A stretch of DNA of 64,000 nucleotides from Phymatolithon calcareum (GCA_977006965.1 OZ345353.1:3348001-3412000); one strand, 5' to 3'; counted from the stretch's first letter, positions 32,277 through 43,399 are shown. Notes: a model not told the origin generated them from the sequence alone. Numbers and translations are program-made.

Positions 32277-34499
32277 CTAATATCTCCTTAATTCGAATTT
32301 CTCTCCTGTGAGGGCCCGAGTAAGTCTTTTGCATTCATATTCCGTTTCTTGGTCTATCTTTATAGCCCGTAGCATACGTTGCAACACGATAAGCTCCACC
32401 ACAGCACCAGTCCCAAAGTATTTCGCCAGAATGGATTTTCTCCACAAAGGAACTCTGTTGAAAATGACTCTCAGGCATCTCAACCGCACAGTTCTGTCCC
32501 TTATATATAGCACTCTTGGTAGGACGTTCGGTACGCCGATCGGGATTCTAACTGTCCGACCCTCTTCTTCCAGCGACCAGACTTTGACTGTTGCTTGTAG
32601 GCGTCGCTTTTTTGACACCATTCCTTCTTCCGCTTGTTTCAGAGCTTCATTAAGGTGTTCCGCTTCCCCGAGATACCCAATGTCCTTTGATACGTCTTCC
32701 AGATCTTCTTCTTTTCCCTGGTATTCTTCTGAAAGCTCCAGGAACTTCCTCCGTCTTACCAAGCTTAAGGCGAACCTTTCAGCCTGGTGCATTCTCCTCA
32801 TCTGTGGGCTAGCGAGACGGCAGAGCACTCGCATTCTCTCCCTTCGATACTCGGCATATTTTCCGAAGACGTATCTGTAGAAAAGACCTTCTGCTGCTTC
32901 AATTGCCGATAGTAGTCGTTTCGTGATCGGTGTCAGGTGAATAGCATACTCCCATTTGGGGAGAATCAACGACTTGAAAATCCTGATGCACGTGGTTGGT
33001 TGGAGTCCTCTGACGTTCAAGCCAATTTGGCGGAGTTTGTGTATGCATCCCTTCGCATTCCGAACTCTTGAGATTGCTGTATCGTCGGTGACTCCGTTGT
33101 TGTTCATACTGATCCCGAGGTAGGACAGTCTCCAGGCCTGGTGCAGCTCTTTTCCTGCAAGGAAGAATTTCTTCTTTGGGAGTCCTTTGTACTTAAGGAC
33201 CTCGCTCTTTCCTGGCTTCGTGTTCCATTTCATGGAGTTCTCGGCTCCCCATTTCGTAGATATGTCCAATAGTACTTGCAATCCTTTTGCATTCTTTGCC
33301 TGAAGAAGAACGTCATCCGCAAATAGCTGCGCTGGATGGTCAGACACTGTTCTTCTTACTTGGGCGGCAACTTCCACGAACGTATTCATGAATATGTTAT
33401 ATAGGCACGGACTAAGCGGGGAGCCCTGCGGAACACCTCGGTCGATAATGCACCATGTTTTCGTTTCATCTCCTGCCGACGTGATCCACGACGGTTTCAT
33501 CAGGTAAGATAACATCTTTGTTATGTGCTCCGGCAACGTTTTCTTCAGTCGCTCGAGGAGGATATCCCTCGGGACGCTGTCATACATTGCTGACAAGTCA
33601 AGCACAGCAACGAACGGGTGCCCATTTTGCATAGTATTCTTTGCGCGAAGTATGGCCAAATATGTGCTCTTGTCTCTCCGAAAACCCAGTTGTGCTCTGT
33701 TAAACCGGTAGTGGTCCCTTATGTGTGAGTCTAGGGCGGAATAGATTATCTTCCTGACCTGATTCAGTAGAGAGATAGGCCTGTAGTTGGCCGCAATGTG
33801 TTCTGGCCCTTTCTTGTAGAGGGGAATTAGTGTCGCTTGCCGCCATTGTCGTGGGAGGCACCTCAGTCGCCCGCATGTCTCCCGCAGAACCAGAATCAAT
33901 TCGAATCCGGCCTCCTTGTTTGCGTGTAGCACCTCCACAGCAACGCCGTCTGGGCCCACAGCTTTTCCTCTTGGCGCTCTGTTAAAGGCTCTTCGAAGAT
34001 GCCTCCTCATTGCTCTGTTAACTGTAAACCTTTCAAGGGTCACATTCCAATCCTTCTCCGCTTGGCACACGTTCGAGATGTACGCGGACAACTTGCTCGG
34101 GTGTACTGGGGCTCCTAGGGCCCGGTTCTTACCAATTCGTCGCTCCTTGGACTTCATAACCTTGCTCGCGACATTTGCAGCCTCAGTGGGGCCCATCTTC
34201 TCTTTTCCTTCTATATATTTTTCAAATTGGTCCTCCTTCGATTTCCGTACCTTTTTCTGAATCAGCGCTTTGTCTTTTTTCAGCTCAGCTTTGTCTTCTT
34301 GGAGACCCATCCTTTGTACCCTTTTGTAAATTCTTGTTCTTTTCTTGGCTAATTGATCGAGCTCTCTGTTCCAGAACGTCTTGTATCGTCCCGGCCTGGG
34401 ATTGTCGGGGGTCCAGGGCTTTTTGATCTTGACGCATAGACTTTTGTACAAATCATTGAGGTCATCTTCATTGATACAAGCGCGCAGTTTTTGGATCAT
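32277..34499 (-). CDS. LINE ORF2, reverse transcriptase part
   Basis: 740-aa open frame. Non-LTR reverse transcriptase blocks appear in order: GKAVGPDGV, ATLIPLYKKG, NYRPISLL, AQLGFRRDKST, LDLSAMYDSVPR (first catalytic Asp), GVPQGSPLSPCLYNIFMN, and AQLFADDVLLQA with the FADD active site. The ~300-aa C-terminal part has no RNase H and no clear zinc knuckle. It copies element RNA onto nicked chromosomal DNA in the nucleus. The start (MIQKLRACINEDD) is not a true N terminus: the endonuclease lies upstream in a different frame (34583-35236), so one frameshift and one stop separate them. The RT itself is fully open, which suggests a recent insertion or a sequencing-level break. Confidence 0.85.
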   Translation of the reverse strand: MIQKLRACINEDDLNDLYKSLCVKIKKPWTPDNPRPGRYKTFWNRELDQLAKKRTRIYKRVQRMGLQEDKAELKKDKALIQKKVRKSKEDQFEKYIEGKEKMGPTEAANVASKVMKSKERRIGKNRALGAPVHPSKLSAYISNVCQAEKDWNVTLERFTVNRAMRRHLRRAFNRAPRGKAVGPDGVAVEVLHANKEAGFELILVLRETCGRLRCLPRQWRQATLIPLYKKGPEHIAANYRPISLLNQVRKIIYSALDSHIRDHYRFNRAQLGFRRDKSTYLAILRAKNTMQNGHPFVAVLDLSAMYDSVPRDILLERLKKTLPEHITKMLSYLMKPSWITSAGDETKTWCIIDRGVPQGSPLSPCLYNIFMNTFVEVAAQVRRTVSDHPAQLFADDVLLQAKNAKGLQVLLDISTKWGAENSMKWNTKPGKSEVLKYKGLPKKKFFLAGKELHQAWRLSYLGISMNNNGVTDDTAISRVRNAKGCIHKLRQIGLNVRGLQPTTCIRIFKSLILPKWEYAIHLTPITKRLLSAIEAAEGLFYRYVFGKYAEYRRERMRVLCRLASPQMRRMHQAERFALSLVRRRKFLELSEEYQGKEEDLEDVSKDIGYLGEAEHLNEALKQAEEGMVSKKRRLQATVKVWSLEEEGRTVRIPIGVPNVLPRVLYIRDRTVRLRCLRVIFNRVPLWRKSILAKYFGTGAVVELIVLQRMLRAIKIDQETEYECKRLTRALTGEKFELRRY

Positions 34500-34582
34500 G
34501 TCTGGGGCTCACGAGGATATTTCCTTGCTGCTCTTGATATGAACTTTTCCTTCTGCTGTGCGACAATTTTGTGATTCAAGAA

Positions 34583-35236
34583 TCACGTTCGAACCGGTGT
34601 GTGCTCTGTGTTACCATCCCATGGTCCGTTCTGAACATGCGGAACTTCAGCTTCCGCTGACTTTGTAAGAAATATGTCGATATTGCTTCTCCCTTGATTT
34701 GTCACGAATCTGGGGCTGCTCGCAGTCCTTATTCTCCAGTTGTCCCTCGCTGCCCACGATACAATCTTGGTCCCTCTCCAGTTTCCCTTATGGTCCCTAA
34801 GTCTGTGTCTCGCGTTCAGGTCACCCATGATGACAGCTTTTCCACGGCAGTACTTGTGGAGGTAAGCGAGACATGTGTCGTAGTCTTCTTGTTTGGCTAA
34901 AGGCGAAATGTACACAACGGCCATGGTTATGTTTGAGATATTCGCCACCACTGCTTGGTACACTTTTGTCGCTGTCTTGAAGAGCACCCTTGTGGGTGTT
35001 CCTGACCTAGTTATGAGTGCAACTCCACCACGAGGTCTATCTCCTCCTTCCTGTGGTCTTGTAGCGCAAATTTGGTCATAGTTAACCCTTATCTCAGTGT
35101 CTTCTTTTTGGAATGTCTCACAGAGCCCCAATACCTGTATGTGATGCCATTCCATTAGGGCTTCAACAATGGCTGGTGTTTCCGACGAACCTCCCACGTT
35201 GAAAGTACATAATTCAATGCGGTTTCCTATGATCAT
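34583..35236 (-). CDS. LINE ORF2, AP-endonuclease part
   Basis: 217 aa from ATG at 35236. It shows the APE/exonuclease-III fold motifs of LINE endonucleases: CTFNVGG (Asn), LGLCET (catalytic Glu), GGVALITR, VVYISPL, VIMGDLNARH (Asp and Asn), SNIDIFLT, and TEHTPV in place of the usual SDH near the end. It nicks target DNA to prime reverse transcription. It ends in TGA just after TEHTPVRT, and the reading frame then continues with stops until the RT frame at 34499. Its ATG overlaps the ORF1 stop (ATGA). Confidence 0.8.
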   Translation of the reverse strand: MIIGNRIELCTFNVGGSSETPAIVEALMEWHHIQVLGLCETFQKEDTEIRVNYDQICATRPQEGGDRPRGGVALITRSGTPTRVLFKTATKVYQAVVANISNITMAVVYISPLAKQEDYDTCLAYLHKYCRGKAVIMGDLNARHRLRDHKGNWRGTKIVSWAARDNWRIRTASSPRFVTNQGRSNIDIFLTKSAEAEVPHVQNGPWDGNTEHTPVRT

Positions 35237-35512
35237 TGTTCCTCATTTCCTTCAGCTTCCCTGTGCGATGCTGTTGGGTGGATTCCTTTGCCGTCTTCTA
35301 CGACGGTTTGCTGGCTGTTTTCGTCTCCGCTGCTAGTGGCTTGCGATGGAGACGCCCTTGGGTTCTCACTGACATTGTCCTGCACATCATTTTCCCCATC
35401 ACACTGTTCTTCATTGCTTGAAAGTTGTGGTAGACGGGCGCTCTGGGGCTCTTCGGGGTTTGTGCTGAACTGAGCCCCTGAGTTGCAAGCTGACATACTC
35501 TGTGGCACGGAA
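35233..35512 (-). CDS. LINE ORF1, C-terminal fragment
   Basis: Open to the element's truncated 5' edge at 35512 and ending at TGA 35233. It is hydrophilic, rich in Ser, Glu, Asn and Gln (SSNEEQCDGENDVQDN), like the disordered ends of LINE ORF1 proteins, with no zinc finger in the part left. The apparent start codon further right belongs to host repeat sequence. The stop overlaps the ORF2 ATG by one base pair step (ATGA), suggesting coupled re-initiation. Confidence 0.5.
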
Positions 35513-36577
35513 GGACTGTGCAGCACAATGTAATACGGTTGACACTAAATCATGAATTTGATTCGCGCAATGTGTATTCAGCAACTGCATATGCATGCCG
35601 GCTGCACACATTCACTGAGAGGAGGAAGGCCTCTCAAATAGACGATTAAACCCTACCCTAGATCACACAGTATATCTTATAAATCCGATACAGGAGTATT
35701 AGTTGAGACTGACTTAATACTCCTGTGTTCAAGCACATGTAATCCGGTGAAATCGGGCTAGTAAACAACGATCCAGAAGTTGGCTCGTGATGGAGAGGTC
35801 TACCGACTTCTGGCCACAAGCTATATCGGTGGTTGCATCTCTGACGGCCGCAATGAGCACGATCGTCGCATCGCGGCTGACAAAACGCTACCCCCTGTCC
35901 TCTCATGCGTCGACGCCGCGGTGGAATTACACAGTGGTTCCCCTCGTGCTCTACCTAGCCGTGTTCGTGTGCCTTCTCGTGTATGCAGTGCTTTCGGTAA
36001 GAACCAGAAACTTAAGTGGAGCGCTCGCATTCATGGCCGCACCCTCTGTTCCTCTACATGCCTTTCTGTGGGCGCTAGTTCCACAGACACAACACACACA
36101 AGAAGCACCTTCCACAGACAGCTATGTGATGCAGTGTTTTCGCCGCAAGCCAGCTTTTCTCCTTGTGCTTACTTGGATACCTCTCCTTCTGGGAGTGATT
36201 CTGGCAGGTTTAAACAAGGCTTGGCAGGCGCTTGCGGTGCAGATCGCCACTGCTTTCGCCTTCTTGGCCACAGGAACTACTCCAGAAACTCCGGTGCAAG
36301 AACGTGAAAATTCATTCGGGAGAGCAGGGCGGTACATGACGTTCCCCATACCTTTGCGTCGCAATGAAACAGATGCTATTACTATCGACTTGCAGCGGGA
36401 GCAGATTTTGGAGCCTATTCGTCTGAACATGGGCCGCACCGACGCTTACATGCAGCTGAGCACTACGGCTCGACAGGTGAAACGTCGCGACGACGAGAAC
36501 GCGAGCCAGGCTCCACAGTCCGCTTCTCGATTCCTTTGTTGAAAAGATACCCAAAGATCGTCTTGTGGAAATGACTG

Positions 36578-37547
36578 GGGGATGCGGGAAATATCGATCT
36601 CCCCAGCGCATGGCCTTTACAGGAAATTATGTTTCATATTGCAAACTGTAAGTAGGTGTGGAGAAGCATGTCGTCCAAGTTGCTCTTCTTCCTATGAACT
36701 AAAGCGCTCTTTGACGGAATCTCATCATAATTGGCCCATAGAGCCTGTATTAAGCATAATGCTTATTTCGTAGGACTGTCCCTGGTTTTTCTGGTCCTCG
36801 TTGTCAAAAAGATATCATATTTGCTGCACGTAACAGGCGTTCCGCTTTCTTCGCCCTTTTCGTGAACGATTTCACGAAACACGCTCACTAAAACAGCGAA
36901 ATCTTTAAGAGCCGATTTCTCTGCCATGGACGAGAGCAGCATAAAAATTGCAGCGTATCCTCGATGACGTCGTGCGCCCCTACTGAAATATCAAGTTTTT
37001 CTTACGAAACTCTTACGTTTAGTACGAAATCTGGTCGCCTCAAAATGGCTAAATCGGCTGGAAACAGCGATTTCGCGAAACTATGACGGTCGATATGTCC
37101 ATGAAGAAATTTTTATTTCGTAAATGTTTTTCGAGAAAAGGCTTCGCGGGCGGATTCTCTACAGGGTACACTTATGTCTTGCAAGAGTAAAAAATTCCGT
37201 CGTTGAGAGATCGGCGCTTAAAGTTCTATAGAGTCCTTGCGTTTCGCACGAAACAGCTGCCCCGGCGACGAAAACAGCTGCCCCGGCGATGAAAACAGCT
37301 GCCCCGGCGAAGGGCACGGAACCTTTCTTTGATACGGCACTGGGGTCAAAAAAGGGCACTAAATTGACGCAACTTGCAGTAGTGCAGGGATACTGGAGGT
37401 TGGAGAAATCAGTGTAATGCGCACGATCCAGACAGCAATGCAATACTAATTAATCTCAAACGCAAGATATAGGGGTTTGCTAGACCCAAAATTCTTCCGT
37501 GGTCGAAGCAATTCTAAAGTGGTGAGATCGATATTTCCCGCAGCCCC
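36578..37547. mobile_element. 970-bp non-autonomous DNA transposon (MITE-like), TSD CTG
   Basis: The empty site is visible in copies 1 and 3 (GACTGGTCGATTG). Here it reads GACTG, element, CTGGTCGATTG, giving a 3-bp duplication CTG. Terminal inverted repeats of about 24 bp start GGGGATGCGGG on the left and GGGGCTGCGGG on the right (read outward-in), then AAATATCGATCTC on both. The interior has no transposase frame. A 3-bp duplication fits PIF/Harbinger or CACTA-type mobilisation. Confidence 0.85.
37253..37314 (+). repeat. Three 21-bp tandem repeats inside the MITE
   Basis: Units start ACAGCTGCCCCGGCGA at 37253, 37274 and 37295, the last partial. 21 bp is an integral number of codons, giving a repeated GAAVF on the minus strand, but no gene is evident. 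Confidence 0.9.
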
Positions 37548-40500
37548 CTGGTCGATTGTGGAGAACTTTGGAGGCATGGAAAACAAGACTTACAGAGCCT
37601 GCTATCGATATTTTTCATCTGCATGGACTGGTTTCAAGAATGGCCTACGACGCATACCGCCCTGTTGATTGTACTGCTGAAGACCGGAAAGTGTTAATAA
37701 TGCTCAGTTTCTATTATTGCAGTGAGGACCGAACAAATAAACGATCGGAATTTGCTGAGGCAGCGAAAAATCTTTGGGACGCATGGAGAGAGGCTGGAGA
37801 GTGGCTACTTAGAAGAGAGTACTGGTCTACGGCGACGATGCGCGGATCCATTGGCGTCGATCTTGACATTCCGCTTGCTGAGGATATCTTACAGCGGCTT
37901 TCCAAGGGAGATCCAGATGCGGAAATGAAGGTGGCAGCTCTGGGTTCCGCCGTCCACTTTTTTCGGTACGTGCTCGCGCACAGCGATGAACTTGCGGAAG
38001 TGGTAGTGAAGAACATCCCTTACTACCACAACCGAATTGCGGAGGACGTCGGTCAAGGAACGAGAAGCATTCCGCTGGTTTGCCGAGGAATCACACTAAG
38101 TATGAAACGCAATCGCCTGATCACGGGAGATGTGGAGGGTTTTGCTTGGATTTCAACTGGTGGTGCCCTAAGATGGGGCCCAGTCGAGTACGCTCTTCTA
38201 GATCAGGCATATGCTCGAAACTCTGCGCTAGCCTATGTTGCACAGCTAGGTATTATCGTGGCCATAGCGATTTTGGAGATCTCTCAAGGCGTTTTTGGAA
38301 AACTGAGTGAAACTTGCTCAGCGTCGGCCAAGATCATATGAGACGAAACAAACCACCATCCTGTATTCCGAGGAACAAGGCCATTTACCATAAACGATTA
38401 TTAATATCAGAATTAAGCTAGAAACGACATTGCCTTGGTGCTATATTTGGAGCCAATCGTCCTTTACATTGAAAAAAAATTTTTTTTTGCACTGATGTCT
38501 AAGCCATTGCACAGAGGGACGCTTCTGTGTTCCGCATCCGACTTAGTGTGCGAGTAGACGTATGAAAGAGTTTCTTTTCATGCTGCTGTAAACGATTCAG
38601 TGGACTACAAAAACCCACCTCTGACCTCCTTCGGGAGCTCGAGGGGAAAAAGTTCTCCCCTGTCCTGTGGCACGCTGTGATTTCAAGTTGCAGGCAATCC
38701 CTACAGTACTTGTCCATAGTTTGGAGCATGGTCGGAAGGAAGTGTGAGCAGAGTGAGCTGAACGCGGGTAGTTTGGGAAAGATGTGGTGCTTCAATGCGA
38801 AATCTGACGCGAATGCGTGTTATATTAAGTTAAAGCGCCGCCACTAAGCGACAACGGTCCTGAATGCATCTGGATGCGAGGAAGTTGCGTTTTTACTTCT
38901 CGTTGGACCCTTTGATATTACGAACCTTTTCTGGAGCAAGGCAGAGACGACGTGCAGTCTGCTTGACATGTCTTTCTTAAAATGGAGAAAAGCAGTTTTC
39001 ATCTTCGAGGGTGAGGATGTTGTATTCAGACGAGTGTACGAGAAGAGCCGTCAATTTTGTTCTTTACTCCATTTTGTGAAACGCAATCCGATTTGCGTTT
39101 TATTTATCTCAGGACGGGTTTAGCCAGGGTGTTGATTTAGGGCGTAAAAGGGAGGGCACTGTGCTGGAGTATGTATGCCTTGCCAGGGTAGCGCTGAAAT
39201 CGGTTACATCTACTGAGATTATGTGGCTTCCACCGAAACAAGTTGCAAGGGAATATTCTCTCGGCATGTGTTTGCTTTTTACTTCTCACTCTCTCCGAGA
39301 AAGGAGCAAATTCTTGCGGGAAGCTCGGTAATGAACAGTTTCTCCTCTTTTCCGAAAGTAAAACATGAGTTCGACAAAGGTCTATCTCCGCTTTCAGCTG
39401 ACATATCGAAGATTTTGGTCCAATTTATTTCGACCATCGTATAGAGCGGCCCTTCGTGTTGTAAGTAGACCTAACGTGCGAGTTCAAGGGAAAACATAAA
39501 ACGTCAGTTTTCTCGCGCGTACCTGCGCGAGCGCCTTAGAGTTACAGAAACTGAGCAACAGCCAAATCGCGAACAATAGCCGCGAGTTTATCTTAACGTA
39601 ACAGCTTCACAAACAGAGGGAGCAGCCCGATACCACCTCCAAACAAGAACCGACCAACACAGATCGATAAACAGTTGTAGAACAAACATCTCCAGGCCCC
39701 TCCTTCCTTATTCTAGCCCGTCTATGGTCAGCGTTTATATACGCACACTCCAAAATCACGACACGCGGAGAACTGCCCTGGCATCCTTCAGGGGTATGGC
39801 AGCGGTCTTGTGAGCGCACAACGACCGCACCAGAGCGACAAACATCCCGTGCGCAACGGACCCTTTCCGGCACCCAATTCAGGGCAACTGGCGGGCGCCG
39901 TCGACACGCGCGCCGTTCATTAATTACTCTCGCACGCGACCGTGAAACGCACGTCGTCATCGCGCCCCTGGCATGAGCGCTAGCACCGCCTCTTGCCAGA
40001 TTCTCCACATCTGCGCCCAACGCCCGCCAGACCCCCGCGCCCAATTCACTGTGTCAGTCCGCCCTGCACGACCCAAGTCGCTATTCCCGCATGCCCACGG
40101 CCATCCACACACAACCTCGAGTGTGCCACTCGCACGGGCGACACGAGAAAATTGTCGAGACAGCAAGCGCTGGGAATCACGGTTCGCAAGCAAAGTCTAT
40201 CCAGTACGAGAGCAATTCCAATAATTTCTCAATTAGATTGGCCGATATCGGCCCGATTGACAAGTATGTTACAAACTGTACGCACGTGGCAGCCTTGTTT
40301 ACATGTACTGGGTTTTCACCGCGCAATGGTTTTTTGTCTCCATCTCTCTCCTCCTCTAGAGTATGCGATTTTGTACCACACAAGACCGTTTCGCACCCAC
40401 TTCTGGGGAACCGATATAAACCATGCCCATGGCCTCTTGGCACTCGCACCGCTGCCCCATACACATCCATACGCGTTGTCAACTTCTACTTAAAAACATA

Positions 40501-40790
40501 CCTTTCTTCTCCTTCTTCTTCTGCCTGAGGCGATTATAGAATCGTTACGGATTCCTCATGTAACTGCATTTCGTCTATTCGCACACTAAGTCGGATGCGT
40601 AACACAGGCGCGTCCCTATGCGCAATGCCTTAGACAGCAGTGGAAGAAGATATGTTTTTCATTGTAAAGGACGATTGGCTCTAAATATAGAATGAAGACA
40701 ATGTCGCTTCTAGCTTAATTCTGAAATTAATAATCGTTGATAGTAAATCGGCTTTTTCCTCGGACTTCAGGATGGTTGTTTCGGCTTAAA

Positions 40791-42353
40791 TTATATTGGT
40801 CGACGATGAGGAAGTTTGAGCTTGCTTTCCAAAACCGCCTTGACCACGATAATACCTTGCTGTACAACATAGGCTAGCGCAGAGTTTCGAGCATATGCCT
40901 GATCTAGAAGAGCGTACTCGACTGGGCCCCATCTTAAGGTACCACCTGATGAAGCCCAAGCATAACCGAGCACATCTTCCGTGAGCAGGCCGTTGCTCTT
41001 CATGCTTAGAATGATTCGTCGGCAAACCAGAGGAATGTTTCTCGTTCCTTGACCGACGTCCTTCGCAATTCGGTTGTGGTAGTAGGGGATGTTCTTCACT
41101 ACCGCTTCCGCAAGCTCATCGTTGTGCGCTAACAAATACCGAACAAAGTGGACGACGGAACCCAGAGCTGCCACCTTCATTTCCGCATCTGGATCGCCTG
41201 TGGAAAGCCGCTGTAAGATATCCTCAGCAAGCGGAATGTCAAGATCGACGCCAATGGATCCGCGCATCGACGCCGTAGACCAATGCTCACTTCTAAGTAG
41301 CAACTCTCCAGCCTCTCTCCATGCGTCCCAAAGATTGTTCGCTGCCTCAGAAAACACCGATCGTTCACTCGCTCGGTCCTCTCGGCAAAAATGGAAGTTG
41401 AGCATGATGAACACTTTCCGGTCTTCAGCAGAACAATCAATAGGGCGGTATGCGTCGTAGGCCATTCTTGAAACCAGTCCATAAAGTAGGAAAACATCGA
41501 TAACAGGCTGTCTAAGTCTTGGTTTCCATGCCTCTAAAGTTCTCCACAGTCGACCAGTCATTTCCACAAGGCGATCTTGGGGTAGCTTTTCAACAAAGGA
41601 ATCGAGATAAGCGGAGTGTGGAGCCTCGGTCGTGTTCTCGTCATCCTTAACAGGCACCAGGCGACCCGTCGCTGCAGTGCTCACCTGCAGGTAAGCGTCG
41701 TTACCGCCCATGTCCAGAAGAATAGGCTCCAGAATCTGCTCCCGCTGCAAGTCGATAGTATAAGCTTCTGTTTCATTGCGACGCATAGGTACGGGGAACG
41801 TCATGTAGCGCGCTGCTCTTCCGAATGAACTTTCACGCGCTTCCACTGACGTTTCTGGAGTACTTCCTGTTACCAAGAAGGCGAAAGCAGTGGCGATCTG
41901 CACCGCAAGCGCCTGCCAAGCCTTGTTTAAACCTGCCAGAATCGCTCCCAGAAGGAGAGGTATCCAATTAACCACAAGCAGAAAAGCTGGTTTGCGGCGG
42001 AAACACTGCATCACATAGCTGTCTGAGGAAGGTGCATCTTGTGCGTGTTGCGTCTGTGGAACTAGCACCCACAGAAAGCCATGTAGAGGAACTGAGGGTG
42101 CGGTCATGAATGCGAGCGTTCCACTTAAGTTTCTGGTTCTTACCGAATACATCGCGTACAGGAGAAGGCACGCGAACACGGCTAGGTAGAGCACAAGGGG
42201 AACCACTGTGTAATTCCATCGCGGTGTCGACGCATGAGAAGACAGGGGGAAGCGTTTTTTCAGCCGCGATGCGACGATGGTGCTCATTGCGGCTGTCAAG
42301 GATGCAACCACCGATATAGTTTGTGGCCAAAAGTCGGTAGACCTCTTCATCAT
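40791..42353 (-). CDS. Multi-pass membrane protein of repeat unit A, copy 3 (intact)
   Basis: About 520 aa from ATG (MMKRSTDFWP or the second Met). The frame is open further to 42731, but the upstream part crosses unit A's 5' region and the LINE edge, so I take the ATG at the homology start. It has the same hydrophobic segments as copy 1 (VVPLVLYLAVFACLLLYA, FLLVVNWIPLLLGAILAGL) and the same soluble part with TGRLWRTLEAWK and NIPYYHNRIA. The C terminus differs (LESKLKLPHRRPI) through a late frame change compared with copy 1. No stop or frameshift interrupts the conserved part. No family is recognised; location in a membrane is inferred from hydrophobicity. Confidence 0.75.
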   Translation of the reverse strand: MMKRSTDFWPQTISVVASLTAAMSTIVASRLKKRFPLSSHASTPRWNYTVVPLVLYLAVFACLLLYAMYSVRTRNLSGTLAFMTAPSVPLHGFLWVLVPQTQHAQDAPSSDSYVMQCFRRKPAFLLVVNWIPLLLGAILAGLNKAWQALAVQIATAFAFLVTGSTPETSVEARESSFGRAARYMTFPVPMRRNETEAYTIDLQREQILEPILLDMGGNDAYLQVSTAATGRLVPVKDDENTTEAPHSAYLDSFVEKLPQDRLVEMTGRLWRTLEAWKPRLRQPVIDVFLLYGLVSRMAYDAYRPIDCSAEDRKVFIMLNFHFCREDRASERSVFSEAANNLWDAWREAGELLLRSEHWSTASMRGSIGVDLDIPLAEDILQRLSTGDPDAEMKVAALGSVVHFVRYLLAHNDELAEAVVKNIPYYHNRIAKDVGQGTRNIPLVCRRIILSMKSNGLLTEDVLGYAWASSGGTLRWGPVEYALLDQAYARNSALAYVVQQGIIVVKAVLESKLKLPHRRPI

Positions 42354-42654
42354 GAGCCAATTCCCGGGTCGTTGCCTTTTGCCCGATGTCGCCGAATTAT
42401 ATCTGCTTGAACACAGGAGTATTAAATCAGTCTCAACTAATACTCCTCTATCGGATTTGTAATAGATACTGTGTGATCTGGGGTAGGGATTAATATCATT
42501 CAATTGAGAGGCATTCCTCTTCTCACTGATTGTGTGCAGCCGGCATTGATCCGCAGTTGCTGTATACGAATTGCACCAATCAAATTCATGCTTTAAGGTC
42601 AACCGTATTCCGTTATGCTGCACAAGAAAAAACTCTGATGGTCGCGTAGCCAGA

Positions 42655-43399
42655 AGGGCTGTCCGCTGAGGCCATTGGCTCCTCATTCGACGCCGAGGCT
42701 TTTGCGGCTGCACAAGCATTTCAGGCAGCATCCAGTCTACCGATATCGCGCGGCAGCCCTATCCGATGGTTCACCGACAGCAAGAGCTGCATAGATGCAC
42801 TCAACGGCCAGCCGCGGATGTTTGGAGAGATGGTTCGGAAACTATGGAATCTTATGGAACAAATCATGCCACAGGAGATTCACATAGAAGGCATTTGGAT
42901 ACCGAGTCACTGCGGAGTGCCGAAAAATGAGGCTGCTGATGAGCTCGCGCGCCGGGGAATCTCGGAATCAAGCCTGCTATCATATCAAGCGGTACCTCTC
43001 ACCATGGAAGCGGCACGATCCATTATCAAACCGCATTGTAGAAGCAAACCAGTTACCATCCCGACACTCCCGGAAGACCTACACATCTCACATAGACGGG
43101 CTGAGGTAATACTCCACCAGCTCATAACTAATTGCTGTCCAATCGTCGCCAGCTTTCACCATGGACACAACGAGAATGAGCCACTTTCTCACGACCCAAT
43201 GTGCAAGAAATGCCTGTATGGTGTGAAGGAAACTGTGGAACATATGATCCTTCATTGTTCGGGTCGGGCTGTTAGTCGACGGAATATCATCGGCAGAGTT
43301 CGGAGCAAAACGGTAGAAGATCTGTGCAGAGAGAAACCCGTAGGGATAATCCAATATTTGAACGAAGAGAACTTGCTCAAGAGCAAGTTTAGACTTTAA
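42655..43399 (+). pseudogene. LINE ORF2 C-terminal fragment: RNase H and Cys/His tail
   Basis: Open from just after a TAG near 42652 to TAA at 43399. RNase H of I-type LINEs: Glu in DAEAFAAAQAF, Asp in RWFTDSKSC, and Asp in GIWIPSHCGVPKNEAADELA. The first catalytic Asp (DGS motif) is missing because the element is truncated there. The tail contains CKKCLYGVKETVEHMILHC, a zinc-binding pattern found at the end of many I- and Jockey-group LINEs. RT and endonuclease are absent, so it is a dead fragment. It is a different LINE family from the one at 32-35.5 kb, which lacks RNase H. Confidence 0.75.

Larger units (their letters stand above)
32182..35512 (-). mobile_element. LINE retrotransposon, 5'-truncated, with 6-bp target duplication
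   Basis: Comparison with unit A copy 1 gives both edges. GGACTG stands at 32176-32181 and at 35513-35518, and the copy-1 sequence GCTGCACAGTCC...GCGTTTA is continuous across this point. The element reads on the minus strand: end of ORF1, endonuclease, reverse transcriptase, a ~95-nt 3' UTR and a short A-rich end. The 5' end is truncated within ORF1. Confidence 0.75.
35790..38341 (+). pseudogene. Membrane protein of repeat unit A, copy 2 (broken)
   Basis: N-terminal part (35790-36540) closely matches copies 1 and 3, including the hydrophobic segments, then shifts frame just before LDSF, ending in SRFLC and a stop. 37 bp later the gene is split by the MITE-like insert (36578-37547). The rest (37548-38341) resumes in the codon TGRLW region as WRTLEAWKTRLTEP and stays open to NSALAYVAQLGIIVAIAILE plus a longer tail. 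An in-frame stop also lies upstream of the ATG where copies 1 and 3 are open. The insertion and frameshift make it nonfunctional. Confidence 0.8.
31330..38565 (+). repeat. Repeat unit A, copy 2 (reversed, twice interrupted)
   Basis: Reverse orientation to copies 1 and 3. Pieces: 31330-32181 (matching 8880-9270 and 10390-10930 of copy 1, with the stretch between largely deleted), then a LINE (32182-35512), then 35513-36577 (5' region and N-terminal part of the membrane gene), then a MITE-like insert (36578-37547), then 37548-38565 (rest of the gene and 3' region). The right end fades near 38565, where copy 3 continues further. Confidence 0.7.

Noticed and set aside
35298-35528. Apparent start of LINE ORF1 near 35526
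   Set aside because: The start codon lies in unit A sequence beyond the element edge at 35512; ORF1 is truncated.
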